This document shows positions 1 to 7,791 of a stretch of 64,000 nt of DNA, piece after piece. The notes beneath the pieces were generated by a model. That model was given only the letters and a program-made list of their open reading frames with translations, made no database searches and had not been told where the DNA came from. The stretch is from positions 113,187 to 177,186 of the forward strand of contig NZ_CYGX02000019.1 in the NCBI RefSeq assembly GCF_900019265.1, written 5' to 3'. Each line of letters opens with the position of its first letter. Position 1 is the first letter of the stretch. The translations under genes and the position numbers were made by a program. The DNA comes from Paraburkholderia ribeironis. Its GTDB lineage: Bacteria; Pseudomonadota; Gammaproteobacteria; Burkholderiales; Burkholderiaceae.

Positions 1-216
1 TCCAGGCCCTCAGCGGTCGCCCAGAGTTCGCGCTTCAGCGCGTTACTCTGCTCCCATTAGTCGCTATGTACGAATTGTCCTGCGATGCGCTGTCTTTGTC
101 CAATTCCCGCAGCAAGTGCGTCGCTATACTTTTTTCCATGTGAGGCACGGTTGAACCGCGCGACGGCGAGGGCCGGCCAGCGCACCGTACCGACGATCAA
201 AACCATGGAGATTCGG

Positions 217-1158
217 ATGACTAATCAAATCAGCCAAGGCAGCAGCGGCGCAACCGCGCGGCACTGGCTCGCGCTCGACGGCCAGGTCTGCGTGGTAAGC
301 GGCGCGGCCGGCGGCATCGGCAGCGCGATCGCCCACGTGCTAGGCGACGCCGGCGCACGGGTGGCGCTGCTCGACCGCGATGAGGAAAAGTGCCGCGCGC
401 TCGCGCAAACGCTGAACGCCAAGGGCATCGACGCACGTGCGTTCGCTTGCGATATCGGCGATATCGATAGCGTGCGCGCGACGGTGAACGACGTCGAGTC
501 GGCATACGGCGCCGCGGACGTGCTGGTCAACAACGCCGGGCTGTTGCGCCCGGGCGGCATCGAGGAGATTGGTCTGGACGCATGGAACGCGATACTGCGA
601 GTGAACCTGACCGGCTACATGCTGTGCTCGCAGCAGTTCGGTCATGGCATGTTGAAGCGGGGCGCGGGCGCGCTCGTCCATGTTGCGTCGGTGGCCGCGC
701 ATCATCCGCAAACCTACAGCGGTGCATATAGCCCCGGCAAGGCCGGCGTGGCGATGCTGTCGAAACAGCTCGCGGCGGAATGGGGGCCGCGCGGCATTCG
801 CAGCAATACGGTGTGTCCGGGCATGATCCGCACGCCGTTGTCCGCTGCGTTCTATGAGCACGGCGATATCGAGCGCCGCCGCAGCGCGATGACCGCAAGC
901 CGCCGCATCGGCGAGCCCAACGATATCGCCGATGTCGTCGCGTTTCTGGCCAGCGCACGCGCCGCATATGTGAACGGCGCGGAGATCGTCGTCGACGGCG
1001 GACTCGAAAGCATGCTGATGGACCTCGTGCCGCGGCCCGGCTTCGAGGCCACGCAGACCGCGCAGACCACGCAGACCACCCAGACCACCCAGACCACCCA
1101 GACCGCGCAGGCCTCGCAGACCGATCCGCGGACGCTCAAGCAAGGACGTGCATCATGA
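217..1158 (+). CDS. Short-chain dehydrogenase/reductase (SDR)
   Basis: Classical NAD(P)-dependent SDR of 313 residues. The dinucleotide-binding motif SGAAGGIG is at residues 28-35, followed by the structural NNAG motif and the catalytic pair written YSPGK. ATG 217 is preferred because GGAG at 207-210 lies six bases upstream; the frame is open from 85 but the extra residues do not resemble an SDR. The stop overlaps the next ATG by four bases, so the gene is translationally coupled to the flavoprotein. Residues 280-303 are a Gln-Thr repeat encoded by eight 9-bp units, an extension the SDR fold does not need. The neighbours (flavin dehydrogenase, NIPSNAP protein, aromatic-acid-type importer) suggest oxidation of a cyclic or aromatic acid; the substrate is unknown. 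Confidence 0.88.
   Translation: MTNQISQGSSGATARHWLALDGQVCVVSGAAGGIGSAIAHVLGDAGARVALLDRDEEKCRALAQTLNAKGIDARAFACDIGDIDSVRATVNDVESAYGAADVLVNNAGLLRPGGIEEIGLDAWNAILRVNLTGYMLCSQQFGHGMLKRGAGALVHVASVAAHHPQTYSGAYSPGKAGVAMLSKQLAAEWGPRGIRSNTVCPGMIRTPLSAAFYEHGDIERRRSAMTASRRIGEPNDIADVVAFLASARAAYVNGAEIVVDGGLESMLMDLVPRPGFEATQTAQTTQTTQTTQTTQTAQASQTDPRTLKQGRAS
1054..1125 (+). repeat. 9-bp tandem repeat x8 inside the SDR 3' end
   Basis: Eight consecutive 9-bp units of the type CAGACCACC, with variants CAGACCGCG, CAGACCACG, CAGGCCTCG and CAGACCGAT. They are in frame and encode Q-T-T/A triplets. The array stops 33 bases before the end of the gene. Confidence 0.95.
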
Positions 1159-2999
1159 CCAACACCACGCACAGCGCCACGCTGACGTGCGACGTGCTCG
1201 TCATCGGTTCGGGCGCGGGTGGTCTCTCGACGGCCATCACCGCGCGCAAGCAGGGACTCGACGTGATTGTGATCGAGAAGGAGCCGTTTTTCGGCGGCAC
1301 TACCGCGTTTTCCGGCGGCGTGCTGTGGATTCCTGGAAATCGTCACGCGCAGAGCAACGGTGTGAGCGATACGCGCGAAGCGGCGCTCACCTATATGCGC
1401 AACGAGACCGGCGCATTTTTCGACGCCGCCGCTGTCGATGCGTTTCTCGATGCCGGGCCACAGATGCTCGACTTCTTCGAACGCGAGACCACGGTCAAAT
1501 TCGTGCCGACGCTCTATCCCGACTATCACCCGAACGTCGGCGGCGGTGTGGACATCGGCCGCTCGGTCGTCGCCGCGCCATTCGATGCGCGTGCGCTCGG
1601 CAAGGACATCGCACGTCTGCGGCCGCCGCTGAAGACGATCACGTTCATCGGCATGATGTTCAACTCGTCGAACGCGGACCTCAAGCATTTCTTCAACGCC
1701 ACGCGTTCGCTGACTTCCGCGCTTTACGTGGCCAAGCGCCTGGCCAGCCATCTGAAGGATCTCGTGTTGTACCGGCGCGGCGTGCAGATCACGAGCGGCA
1801 ACGCGCTCGCCGCGCGTCTGGCGAAGTCCGCGCTCGACCTCGGCATTCCGATTCACACGAACACTGCGGCTCGCGAGTTGCTCGTCACGGGCCAACGCGT
1901 GACGGGGGCGCTCGTCAGCGGGCCGGACGGCGAAATGCGCATTGCCGCGCGGCGCGGCGTGGTGCTCGCGTGCGGCGGCTTTTCGCATGACGTGGCGCGT
2001 ATTGCCCACGCGTATCCGCATGTGCGGCGCGGCGGCGAACACGTGTCGCCGGTGCCGTCGGGTAATACCGGCGATGGCGTCGGCATGGCGCAACGGCTCG
2101 GCGCGCAAGTGGCGATCCGTTACCCGCAACCGGCGGCCTGGATGCCGGTGTCGCGGGTGCCGATGCGCGACGGCAGCGTCGGCGTGTTCCCGCATCTGCT
2201 GGATCGCTACAAGCCCGGCATCATCGGCGTGACGCGTACGGGCAAGCGCTTCACGAACGAAGCGAATTCGTATCACGACGTGGGCGCGGCGATGATCGAA
2301 GCCTGCGCGAACGGGCGCGAGACCGCGATGTGGCTGATCTGCGATCACGCGACGATCCGCAAGTACGGGCTCGGCTACGCAAAGCCCACGCCGGTCCCGC
2401 TCGGGCCGCTGCTGCGCAACGGCTATCTGAGCACCGGCCGCACGCTCGCCGAACTGGCGCGCAACGCGGGCCTCGACGGCGCCGCGCTGGAAGCAACGGT
2501 GAAACGCTACAACGTCGGCGCAGCGCACGGCGAAGACCCCGAGTTCGGGCGCGGCACGACCTCGTTCAACCGTTACCTTGGGGACCCGCAGCAGCGGCCG
2601 AACCCGTGCGTTGCGCCGATTGGTGACGGGCCGTATTACGCGCTGAAGGTGGTGATGGGCGACCTCGGCACCTTCGACGGTATTTCGACGCGCGTGACCG
2701 GTGAAGTGCTCGATGTAGCGGGCACGCCGATCGCGGGTCTATACGCGGTTGGCAACGATCGCGCGAGTGTGATGGGCGGCAACTACCCGGGTGCGGGGAT
2801 CACGCTCGGGCCGATCATGACCTTTGGCTATCTGACCGGCCGCCATCTGGCCGGCTTGAGCGAAGCGGACGTCAACGTTGGCCACGGCGGCCACGGCGGC
2901 CAAAGTGACCAAAGTGACCAAAGTGACCAAAGTGACCAAAGCGGCCAAAGCGGCCATCCCGCTGGCGCAACCGCAACCGCATTGAGGACAGGCACATGA
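1155..2999 (+). CDS. FAD-binding dehydrogenase (fumarate reductase / 3-ketosteroid dehydrogenase-like flavoprotein)
   Basis: 614-residue cytoplasmic flavoprotein of the FAD_binding_2 superfamily. The N-terminal Rossmann motif GSGAGG is at residues 18-23, followed by an acidic strand end (VIEKE) and the GGTTAFSGG segment typical of ketosteroid dehydrogenase and flavocytochrome c-type enzymes. The C-terminal FAD motif NDRASVMGGNYPGAG is also present. These enzymes oxidise or reduce a C-C bond next to a carbonyl; which substrate is used here cannot be read from sequence. Both ends overlap neighbours by four bases (ATGA), so SDR, flavoprotein and NIPSNAP protein form one coupled unit. Residues about 575-601 are a Gly-His then Ser-Asp-Gln repeat encoded by nine 9-bp units and look like a tail added beyond the fold. 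Confidence 0.85.
   Translation: MTNTTHSATLTCDVLVIGSGAGGLSTAITARKQGLDVIVIEKEPFFGGTTAFSGGVLWIPGNRHAQSNGVSDTREAALTYMRNETGAFFDAAAVDAFLDAGPQMLDFFERETTVKFVPTLYPDYHPNVGGGVDIGRSVVAAPFDARALGKDIARLRPPLKTITFIGMMFNSSNADLKHFFNATRSLTSALYVAKRLASHLKDLVLYRRGVQITSGNALAARLAKSALDLGIPIHTNTAARELLVTGQRVTGALVSGPDGEMRIAARRGVVLACGGFSHDVARIAHAYPHVRRGGEHVSPVPSGNTGDGVGMAQRLGAQVAIRYPQPAAWMPVSRVPMRDGSVGVFPHLLDRYKPGIIGVTRTGKRFTNEANSYHDVGAAMIEACANGRETAMWLICDHATIRKYGLGYAKPTPVPLGPLLRNGYLSTGRTLAELARNAGLDGAALEATVKRYNVGAAHGEDPEFGRGTTSFNRYLGDPQQRPNPCVAPIGDGPYYALKVVMGDLGTFDGISTRVTGEVLDVAGTPIAGLYAVGNDRASVMGGNYPGAGITLGPIMTFGYLTGRHLAGLSEADVNVGHGGHGGQSDQSDQSDQSDQSGQSGHPAGATATALRTGT
2877..2957 (+). repeat. 9-bp tandem repeat x9 inside the flavoprotein 3' end
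   Basis: Nine 9-bp units: GTTGGCCAC, GGCGGCCAC, GGCGGCCAA, four identical AGTGACCAA units, AGCGGCCAA and AGCGGCCAT. In frame, ending 42 bases before the end of the gene. The four identical central units suggest recent slippage expansion. Confidence 0.95.
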
Positions 3000-3334
3000 G
3001 CAGCGGCAAACCTTTCGTCGATCACCGCATCTACACGATCCGGCCGCGCGGCATGTCGGAATTCATCGACGTATTCGACCGGCTCGCGATGCCGATCCAG
3101 GTGAAATATCTCGGCGCGCCGGTTGGCTTTTATATGAGCGACATCGGCGCATTGAATCAGGTTGTCCACCTGTGGGGCTACGAAAGCATCGCTGATTACG
3201 ACCAGCGCCGCACCGCTCGCGACGCCGATCCGGAGTGGCCCGCCTATCTGCAGGCTTCCGCGCATCTGATCGTTGCGCAGGAGAGCCGGATCATCAGGCG
3301 CGTCGACTTCAGAAGCCTGGCGATGCTGCGCTAG
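2996..3334 (+). CDS. NIPSNAP family protein
   Basis: 112-residue small protein. The N-terminal VDHRIYTIRPRGMSEFID and the later HLWGYESIADYDQRR are characteristic of NIPSNAP (ferredoxin-like alpha/beta barrel) proteins, which often sit in degradation operons as presumed accessory or isomerase-like enzymes without an assigned reaction. It overlaps the flavoprotein by four bases (ATGA) and is probably co-translated with it. An 11-bp repeat array begins six bases after the stop. Confidence 0.85.
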   Translation: MSSGKPFVDHRIYTIRPRGMSEFIDVFDRLAMPIQVKYLGAPVGFYMSDIGALNQVVHLWGYESIADYDQRRTARDADPEWPAYLQASAHLIVAQESRIIRRVDFRSLAMLR

Positions 3335-3339
3335 CGGCG

Positions 3340-3395
3340 CGATACAAGGCACGAAAAGAGCACGATAAGGGCACGACAAGGGCGCGACACAGGAG
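3340..3395 (+). repeat. 11-bp tandem repeat x5 after the NIPSNAP gene
   Basis: Degenerate units CGATACAAGGCA (12 bp), CGAAAAGAGCA, CGATAAGGGCA, CGACAAGGGCG and CGACACAGGAG, starting six bases after the TAG stop. Confidence 0.85.
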
Positions 3396-3513
3396 GAGAC
3401 AGACATCACCGATCAAACACTGCGCCGTGCGCGAGTCACGCGCCGGCTACCGCAATATCAGTAGCATTCCGAACAATAAAAAAATCATTTCATCCTATCA
3501 CGGAGACATTGCA

Positions 3514-3603
3514 ATGAAAGAGCCCCAGACAGTCAGGGCGGAAGTCCTGCGCCCGTACGATCCCGAACCTCGCTTGAAGCGCGCGCAAGGAGACGTCAAA
3601 TGA
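3514..3603 (+). CDS. 29-codon ORF coupled to the MFS gene
   Basis: Short ORF of 29 codons. The ATG is preceded by CGGAGACA, with GGAG at 3502-3505 and an eight-base spacer, a convincing ribosome binding site. Its stop overlaps the ATG of the MFS gene (ATGA, 3600-3603). The peptide is hydrophilic and highly charged (RAEVLRPYDPEPRLKRAQ in the middle) with no signal or membrane segment. It may be a small functional protein or a leader whose translation opens the transporter start. No family recognised. Confidence 0.5.
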   Translation: MKEPQTVRAEVLRPYDPEPRLKRAQGDVK

Positions 3604-5021
3604 CTCACGCCGAACGCAGTGTGGATGTTCAGACTTTCATCGACCACCAGCGCTTCTCGCCGTTTCAATGGACGATTCTCGTCCTGTGCTTCCTCGTCGT
3701 TGCAGCGGATGGTTTCGATACGGCCGCGATAGGGTTCATCGCACCGTCGCTGGTGCAGCAGTGGGGCATCGCGCGCAGCTCGCTTGGCCCCGTGATGAGC
3801 GCGGCACTGGTCGGGCTCGGCATCGGCGCGCTCGCAGCCGGTCCTTGCGCGGATCGCCTCGGACGCAAGACGGTGCTGGTGTTGTCGGTGTTCTTCTTCG
3901 GTGTATGGAGCCTCGTGGCGGCTCGCGCGACGTCGATCGAATCGTTGACGCTACTGCGCTTTTTCACCGGTCTCGGTCTCGGCGCGGCGATGCCGAATGC
4001 CGTCACGCTGATGTCCGAATACGCACCCGCGCGAATCCGCGCGGTCGCGGTCAACGCGATGTTCTGCGGCTTCTCATGCGGCCTCGCGCTCGGTGGCCTC
4101 GCGTCCGCGTGGCTGATTCCGCATTTCGGCTGGCCCAGCGTGCTGGTGGCTGGCGGTGTCGGGCCGATCGTGCTGACCGTGTTGCTGCTGCTAATGCTGC
4201 CGGAGTCGGTGCAGTTTCTGGCCGTGCGCGGAAGGGCAGAGGATCGGCGTATCGCGCGCATCTTGCAACGTATTGCACCGCATAGCCGCTTCGACGGATG
4301 CCGTTTCGTTGCGGCCGATGGGCATGCGGGCCGCGAATCTACGGCGGATAGTGCGGACAATGCGGGCAACGCCGGCGAGCGTGGCCAATGGGCGCTCGGC
4401 ATCGTGCTGTCGTCACGTTACCGCTTCGGCACGCTGATGCTGTGGCTCGCCTATTTCATGGGATTGCTGATCTACTACCTGCTCACCAACTGGCTGCCGA
4501 CGTTGTTCAAGGACACCGGCTTCTCCGGCGAAAAGGCCGCGCTGATGACGTCGCTCTTTCCACTCGGCGGTGTGCTCGGCAACCTGTGCGTCGGCTGGAT
4601 CATGGACCGCTTCGCCGGTCATCGTGTCGTCGCGCTGACTTATGTGCTGGTCGGTGCGCTGGTGTTGCTCGTGGGACGTGGCGTCGGCCACCAGGTCTGG
4701 CTCGGCACGCTGATTTTCCTGACCGGCACGGTGGCCACCGGCGCGGTGACGTCGATGTCGGCGCTCGCCGCAAGCTTCTATCCGACGCGCTCGCGTGCGA
4801 CCGGCGTGGCCTGGATGCTGGGGATCGGCCGCGTCGGGGGAGTGGCGGGCGCGCTGGTCGGCGCGGCGCTGATGGGGCTGGGCTGGCAGTTCGGCGCGGT
4901 GTTCAGCCTGCTGGCTGTGCCGGCGATCATCGCGGCCGGCGGCGTGTATCTGATGATGCGCCGCATGCCGCTCGATGAATCGGCAATGGATGCGGCTGTT
5001 GCCGCGGCCGCGGTCAAATGA
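3600..5021 (+). CDS. MFS transporter, aromatic acid:H+ symporter (AAHS) type
   Basis: 473-residue inner-membrane permease with about twelve hydrophobic segments and a longer hydrophilic loop in the middle (about residues 210-260). Residues 37-40 are the DGFD motif in the first membrane helix, typical of PcaK/BenK/MhpT-type importers of aromatic acids, and the loop between helices 2 and 3 carries the MFS motif ADRLGRK. It overlaps the preceding small ORF by four bases and closes the catabolic operon, so it probably imports the substrate of the SDR and flavoprotein. The exact acid is unknown. Confidence 0.88.
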   Translation: MTHAERSVDVQTFIDHQRFSPFQWTILVLCFLVVAADGFDTAAIGFIAPSLVQQWGIARSSLGPVMSAALVGLGIGALAAGPCADRLGRKTVLVLSVFFFGVWSLVAARATSIESLTLLRFFTGLGLGAAMPNAVTLMSEYAPARIRAVAVNAMFCGFSCGLALGGLASAWLIPHFGWPSVLVAGGVGPIVLTVLLLLMLPESVQFLAVRGRAEDRRIARILQRIAPHSRFDGCRFVAADGHAGRESTADSADNAGNAGERGQWALGIVLSSRYRFGTLMLWLAYFMGLLIYYLLTNWLPTLFKDTGFSGEKAALMTSLFPLGGVLGNLCVGWIMDRFAGHRVVALTYVLVGALVLLVGRGVGHQVWLGTLIFLTGTVATGAVTSMSALAASFYPTRSRATGVAWMLGIGRVGGVAGALVGAALMGLGWQFGAVFSLLAVPAIIAAGGVYLMMRRMPLDESAMDAAVAAAAVK

Positions 5022-5311
5022 CTGCTGCGTGACACGGGACGGGGTCTCGCAGCGGGGAGTGTGGCTGCTCGATCTTCCAGTAGAGGGTTCGACGGCGTGC
5101 CGCATCAAGGCAGCAGAGCTTCTCCTGGAACTTCTCGCAGAAGCTCTCGCGGAAGTTCTCAATAAGCAGCCGCTTCCATTGTGGTCTGAAAAACAACAGT
5201 GAATTCAGGATTCGCGGATTTATCCCGTCGCGCCCGGCACCTAGACTGGCTGCACCGCTGCGCGAAAGTCACATCAGCAGTGCGATCGAGACAATCTCTG
5301 GAGGTGGTTTC
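5022..5311 (+). other. Intergenic region after the MFS gene
   Basis: No convincing gene. It contains a 12-bp x4 tandem array (5113-5160) and, near its right end, CTGGAGGTGG, the ribosome binding site of the next gene. No T-tailed hairpin was seen after the transporter. Confidence 0.6.
5113..5160 (+). repeat. 12-bp tandem repeat x4 downstream of the MFS gene
   Basis: Units GCAGAGCTTCTC, CTGGAACTTCTC, GCAGAAGCTCTC and GCGGAAGTTCTC in direct succession, 91 bases after the transporter stop. Confidence 0.85.
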
Positions 5312-5563
5312 ATGAAGTCGCTCATTCAAACTGTTGCTCTCGCCGCTGTTCTCGCCGCGCCGGTTGCGTCGTTCGCGCAGCCGGCCAGTCAGCCTGGGTC
5401 GCAGGATGCACAGGCCACGCAGATACAAGCTGACGAGCAGCGCGACGCCACTCAAACCGATAACAGCGGATATGGCGCGAGTAGCCACGGTACGTGGCAA
5501 GCCGGTCGCGACACCGATACCACGGTCAGCTCCTATTCGCCGCCGATCCGCAATGCGCGCTAG
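5312..5563 (+). CDS. Small secreted protein, DUF4148-like
   Basis: 83-residue exported protein. Residues 1-22 form a signal peptide with a positive start, hydrophobic core and cleavage site after SFA (MKSLIQTVALAAVLAAPV...). The mature part is small, polar, Gln/Asp/Thr-rich, with a GYGASSHGTWQAGRD segment. Small Burkholderia periplasmic proteins of the DUF4148 type have nearly the same leader, hence the tentative family name; function unknown. A strong Shine-Dalgarno (GGAGGTGG) precedes the ATG. A 17-bp x3 repeat lies just after the stop. Confidence 0.75.
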   Translation: MKSLIQTVALAAVLAAPVASFAQPASQPGSQDAQATQIQADEQRDATQTDNSGYGASSHGTWQAGRDTDTTVSSYSPPIRNAR

Positions 5564-5571
5564 GCATCTAA

Positions 5572-5622
5572 AGTAGCTGCACACCTAAGGTACTTGAACA
5601 CCTGAGGTACTTGAGCACCTGA
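5572..5622 (+). repeat. 17-bp tandem repeat x3 after the DUF4148-like gene
   Basis: Units AGTAGCTGCACACCTAA, GGTACTTGAACACCTGA and GGTACTTGAGCACCTGA, starting nine bases after the TAG stop. Each unit ends in TAA or TGA. Confidence 0.95.
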
Positions 5623-5694
5623 GCGGATCACGAAGCAAACCATCACCATGCGCGCGATGAACACTTCGTCGCGCGCATGCCATCCGGTTTCCTG

Positions 5695-6021
5695 CTAGGG
5701 CGTGCGCAACAACAACGCCATCTCGTTGCGCAGCAGCGCGAGCAGATCGTCATCGCTAGGCCGCGTGCCCCAATGCCGCGCACCGGCTACCGATGCGATC
5801 GCTATCCATGAATGAGGCGGAAACCATTCGCGCAACAGTGCGCCGTCCTGGCGCAAACACAGTTGGCCGGTCTGTTCGCTGTATTCGGCGCTGATGAGCG
5901 AGCCATCGATGTGCGCCGTTACTCGTCTTGGATCGTTGCGTAGCAAGTCGTCGCTCCTGCAAAAGGGGTGGCGCGAATGCCAGCGCGGCACGGCCGCGTC
6001 ATCGACGCTGCCGTGGCCCAT
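5695..6021 (-). CDS. Hypothetical protein, third gene of the His-rich envelope operon
   Basis: 108-residue ORF whose ATG lies three bases after the stop of the preceding secreted-protein gene, which suggests co-transcription and coupling. No signal peptide or membrane segment. The central part (HIDGSLISAEYSEQTG, then REWFPPHSWIAIASVAG) looks like folded protein rather than antisense noise, but I recognise no family. The real start could be internal. Confidence 0.45.
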   Translation of the reverse strand: MGHGSVDDAAVPRWHSRHPFCRSDDLLRNDPRRVTAHIDGSLISAEYSEQTGQLCLRQDGALLREWFPPHSWIAIASVAGARHWGTRPSDDDLLALLRNEMALLLRTP

Positions 6022-6024
6022 GCG

Positions 6025-6408
6025 TCAGTGATCGCCGCGACCGTGGTCGTCGCCATGGCCATGCCAACCATTGTCGTGACCGCGCCAGTCGCCGTGCGGA
6101 CCGCGGGCCTCACGCCATTCGCGCTGATCGTGATGACGCTCTTCCCACTCGCGCCGTTCCCAGTAGCGGTGGCCATCGTAATAACGCTCGCCATACCAGC
6201 CGGGGCTTACTACCACGACCGGAGGAGGCGGAGGCGGGGCTTCATACACCGGCGCAGGCGCGACATACACTGGCGCAGGCGCGTACGCGACGCCCGGCAC
6301 GCCGATGTTCACGCCGACGTCGACGTGAGCGAGAGCGGCCGACGATGCACCGATCGAGAGGCCTGCAACGATCGCCAACGACATCCAGCGGTTTCGTGAA
6401 TTGTTCAT
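6025..6408 (-). CDS. Secreted Pro/His-rich protein
   Basis: 127-residue exported protein. A signal peptide covers about residues 1-27 (WMSLAIVAGLSIGASSAALAH). Then come valine/proline-rich repeats (YAPAPVYVAPAPVYEAP), a six-proline run, and a VVVSPGWYGERYYDGHRYWERREW segment often seen in small Burkholderia envelope proteins. The last 40 residues are rich in His, Asp, Arg and Gly, suggesting metal or surface interaction. It lies downstream of a His-rich lipoprotein on the same strand. No specific function can be assigned. Confidence 0.75.
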   Translation of the reverse strand: MNNSRNRWMSLAIVAGLSIGASSAALAHVDVGVNIGVPGVAYAPAPVYVAPAPVYEAPPPPPPVVVVSPGWYGERYYDGHRYWERREWEERHHDQREWREARGPHGDWRGHDNGWHGHGDDHGRGDH

Positions 6409-6461
6409 GTTTTATTCCCGGGTTTTACGATTGAGATGGGACGTTCTTGCGCGTGCTGCGC

Positions 6462-6602
6462 TTAGTCATGGTCGTGATCATGATGGTGCTCATGGTCGTG
6501 CTCATGGTCGTGATAACCGCCGCCATCGGGGACCACGATGCAACCGCTCAACGCGCCGCCGAGCGTCGCTGCCAGGATGATGAGCGCGAGGATTTTTTTC
6601 AT
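6462..6602 (-). CDS. 46-residue His-rich lipoprotein
   Basis: Very short gene. The ATG at 6600-6602 is preceded on the minus strand by CGGAGCAACATC (GGAG, eight-base spacer). Residues 1-20 form a lipoprotein signal peptide (MKKILALIILAATLGGALSG) ending in a lipobox with Cys21. The mature peptide has only 26 residues, and nine of the last sixteen are histidine alternating with Asp/Glu. That is a typical divalent-metal-binding tail (Zn, Ni, Cu or Co), so a membrane-anchored metal buffer is the likely role. It leads the operon with the Pro/His-rich secreted protein. Metal binding is inferred from composition. Confidence 0.75.
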   Translation of the reverse strand: MKKILALIILAATLGGALSGCIVVPDGGGYHDHEHDHEHHHDHDHD

Positions 6603-7155
6603 GATGTTGCTCCGTAGCGTTTGTTTGTCCTTGTGACCCGAACTCTACTGAGCGGCGATATTTCGGTTGTGTTTGTGTGTAACAGGACGTGTCGATTCGG
6701 ATGCGGCCGGCTCACGTGCGCAAGATGGGAAAAGGGCGCAGGCACTGTGCCGTGTCGGGTAGGCGGACAATCATCAGAGTGGCGAGCAAACCTTTGAACG
6801 CACTGCGAAAAGGCGCTGGTTTCAGGCATTGCACGTGCCGCTGCAGGTAGAACGGCTCATGCTCGAACAGTTCACGCGTCAATGACATCGTATTTCGCCG
6901 CGGATGTGCGACGCGGATACATTCAGTTGCAGACTCGGGATGTCGAGCGGCAACGTGCACGGTCGCTCGTCTGTTGCGCGTGTGCGTTTATATTTTCGAG
7001 ATGATGCGCGTCGGGTGCGTCCTCAGCTTACGTTAAGATTTGGCCCGTAGCATCCGGAAATCGCAGCACCCGTAAAACGTACGCCCAGCCTTGCCGCATC
7101 CCGATGCGGCAAGGCTGTCTCCAATCGACAGCAATACGATCCGCAGATCACTCTG
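6603..7155. other. Intergenic region with a strong hairpin
   Basis: About 550 bases between divergent genes. A weak minus-strand ORF (6712-6888, about 58 codons, starting MSLTRELFEHEPF) has no clear ribosome binding site and is not called. The notable element is the perfect hairpin at 7087-7116. Promoters for the His-rich lipoprotein operon and for cytochrome b561 must lie here, but no confident boxes were read. Confidence 0.5.
7087..7116 (+). terminator. Perfect 13-bp hairpin upstream of cytochrome b561
   Basis: AGCCTTGCCGCAT and its exact complement ATGCGGCAAGGCT are separated by four bases (CCCG). The stem lies 39 bases before the cytochrome b561 ATG. There is no T-run, so it may be a 5' UTR structure or a factor-dependent stop rather than a classical terminator. 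Confidence 0.5.
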
Positions 7156-7707
7156 ATGAAGCAATCCGACGAAGGCGCCTCGCGCTACTACACAGCGGGC
7201 TATGACGGTGTAGCCCGGTTTTTTCACTGGCTGGTGGTCTTGTTGATCGCCGCGCAGTTCGTGATCGGCTGGACCATGCCTGATATTCACAAGGGCACGC
7301 GTCCTGAAGGTCTGATCGCCTGGCATCTCGGTGTGGGTGCAGCGCTGATTGCCGCGGTGGTGCTGCGGATCGTCTGGCGAGTCGTTCACCCGCCGATGCT
7401 GGCGCCACTATCGCCTTTTCTGCGCGTCGTATCGAAGATCACGCACGGTCTGCTCTATCTTGCGCTATTGGTCGTACCGGTGCTGGGGTGGGCCAATGCG
7501 TCGTCGCGCGGCTGGTCGGTCAAGCTGTTCGGGCTGTTGCCGTATCCGGCGATTTCGTCGGTCGGCTCACCGGTTGGTCATGAGATGGGCGACATCCACG
7601 GTTATCTGGCGTGGGTGTTGTTCGCGCTGATTGCGCTGCATTTCGCGGCGGCGCTGTTTCACCGCTTCATCCTGAAGGATCAGGTGTTGCAGCGCATGCT
7701 GCCGTGA
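7156..7707 (+). CDS. Cytochrome b561 family protein
   Basis: 183-residue inner-membrane di-haem protein with four hydrophobic helices. The haem-ligand-type histidines are in place: FFHWLV in helix 1, AWHLGVG in helix 2, and GDIHGYLAWVLFALIALHF in helix 4. Bacterial CybB/YodB-type b561 proteins move electrons between membrane quinol and acceptors such as superoxide or periplasmic partners. It is monocistronic here, facing the IclR gene convergently. ATG 7156 has no strong Shine-Dalgarno but the N-terminus matches the family (RYYTAGYDGVARFFHW). Confidence 0.9.
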   Translation: MKQSDEGASRYYTAGYDGVARFFHWLVVLLIAAQFVIGWTMPDIHKGTRPEGLIAWHLGVGAALIAAVVLRIVWRVVHPPMLAPLSPFLRVVSKITHGLLYLALLVVPVLGWANASSRGWSVKLFGLLPYPAISSVGSPVGHEMGDIHGYLAWVLFALIALHFAAALFHRFILKDQVLQRMLP

Positions 7708-7710
7708 TCG

Positions 7711-7766
7711 CGGTTTGCAACTCGCGGTTTGCAACTCGCGGTTGGCAGCTCGCGGTTTGCAATTCG
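7711..7766 (+). repeat. 14-bp tandem repeat x4 between cytochrome b561 and iclR
   Basis: Units CGGTTTGCAACTCG (twice), CGGTTGGCAGCTCG and CGGTTTGCAATTCG, starting four bases after the cytochrome stop and ending 25 bases from the convergent IclR stop. Confidence 0.95.
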
Positions 7767-7791
7767 CATGCAGCGCGCTAGCCGCGCGCTG

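Noticed and set aside
852..2528. Long minus-strand ORF of 558 codons
   Set aside because: Antisense to SDR and flavoprotein genes; Arg/His/Ala-rich translation typical of GC-rich antisense frames.
6712..6888. Possible 58-codon gene on the minus strand
   Set aside because: No Shine-Dalgarno, no recognisable domain, isolated.
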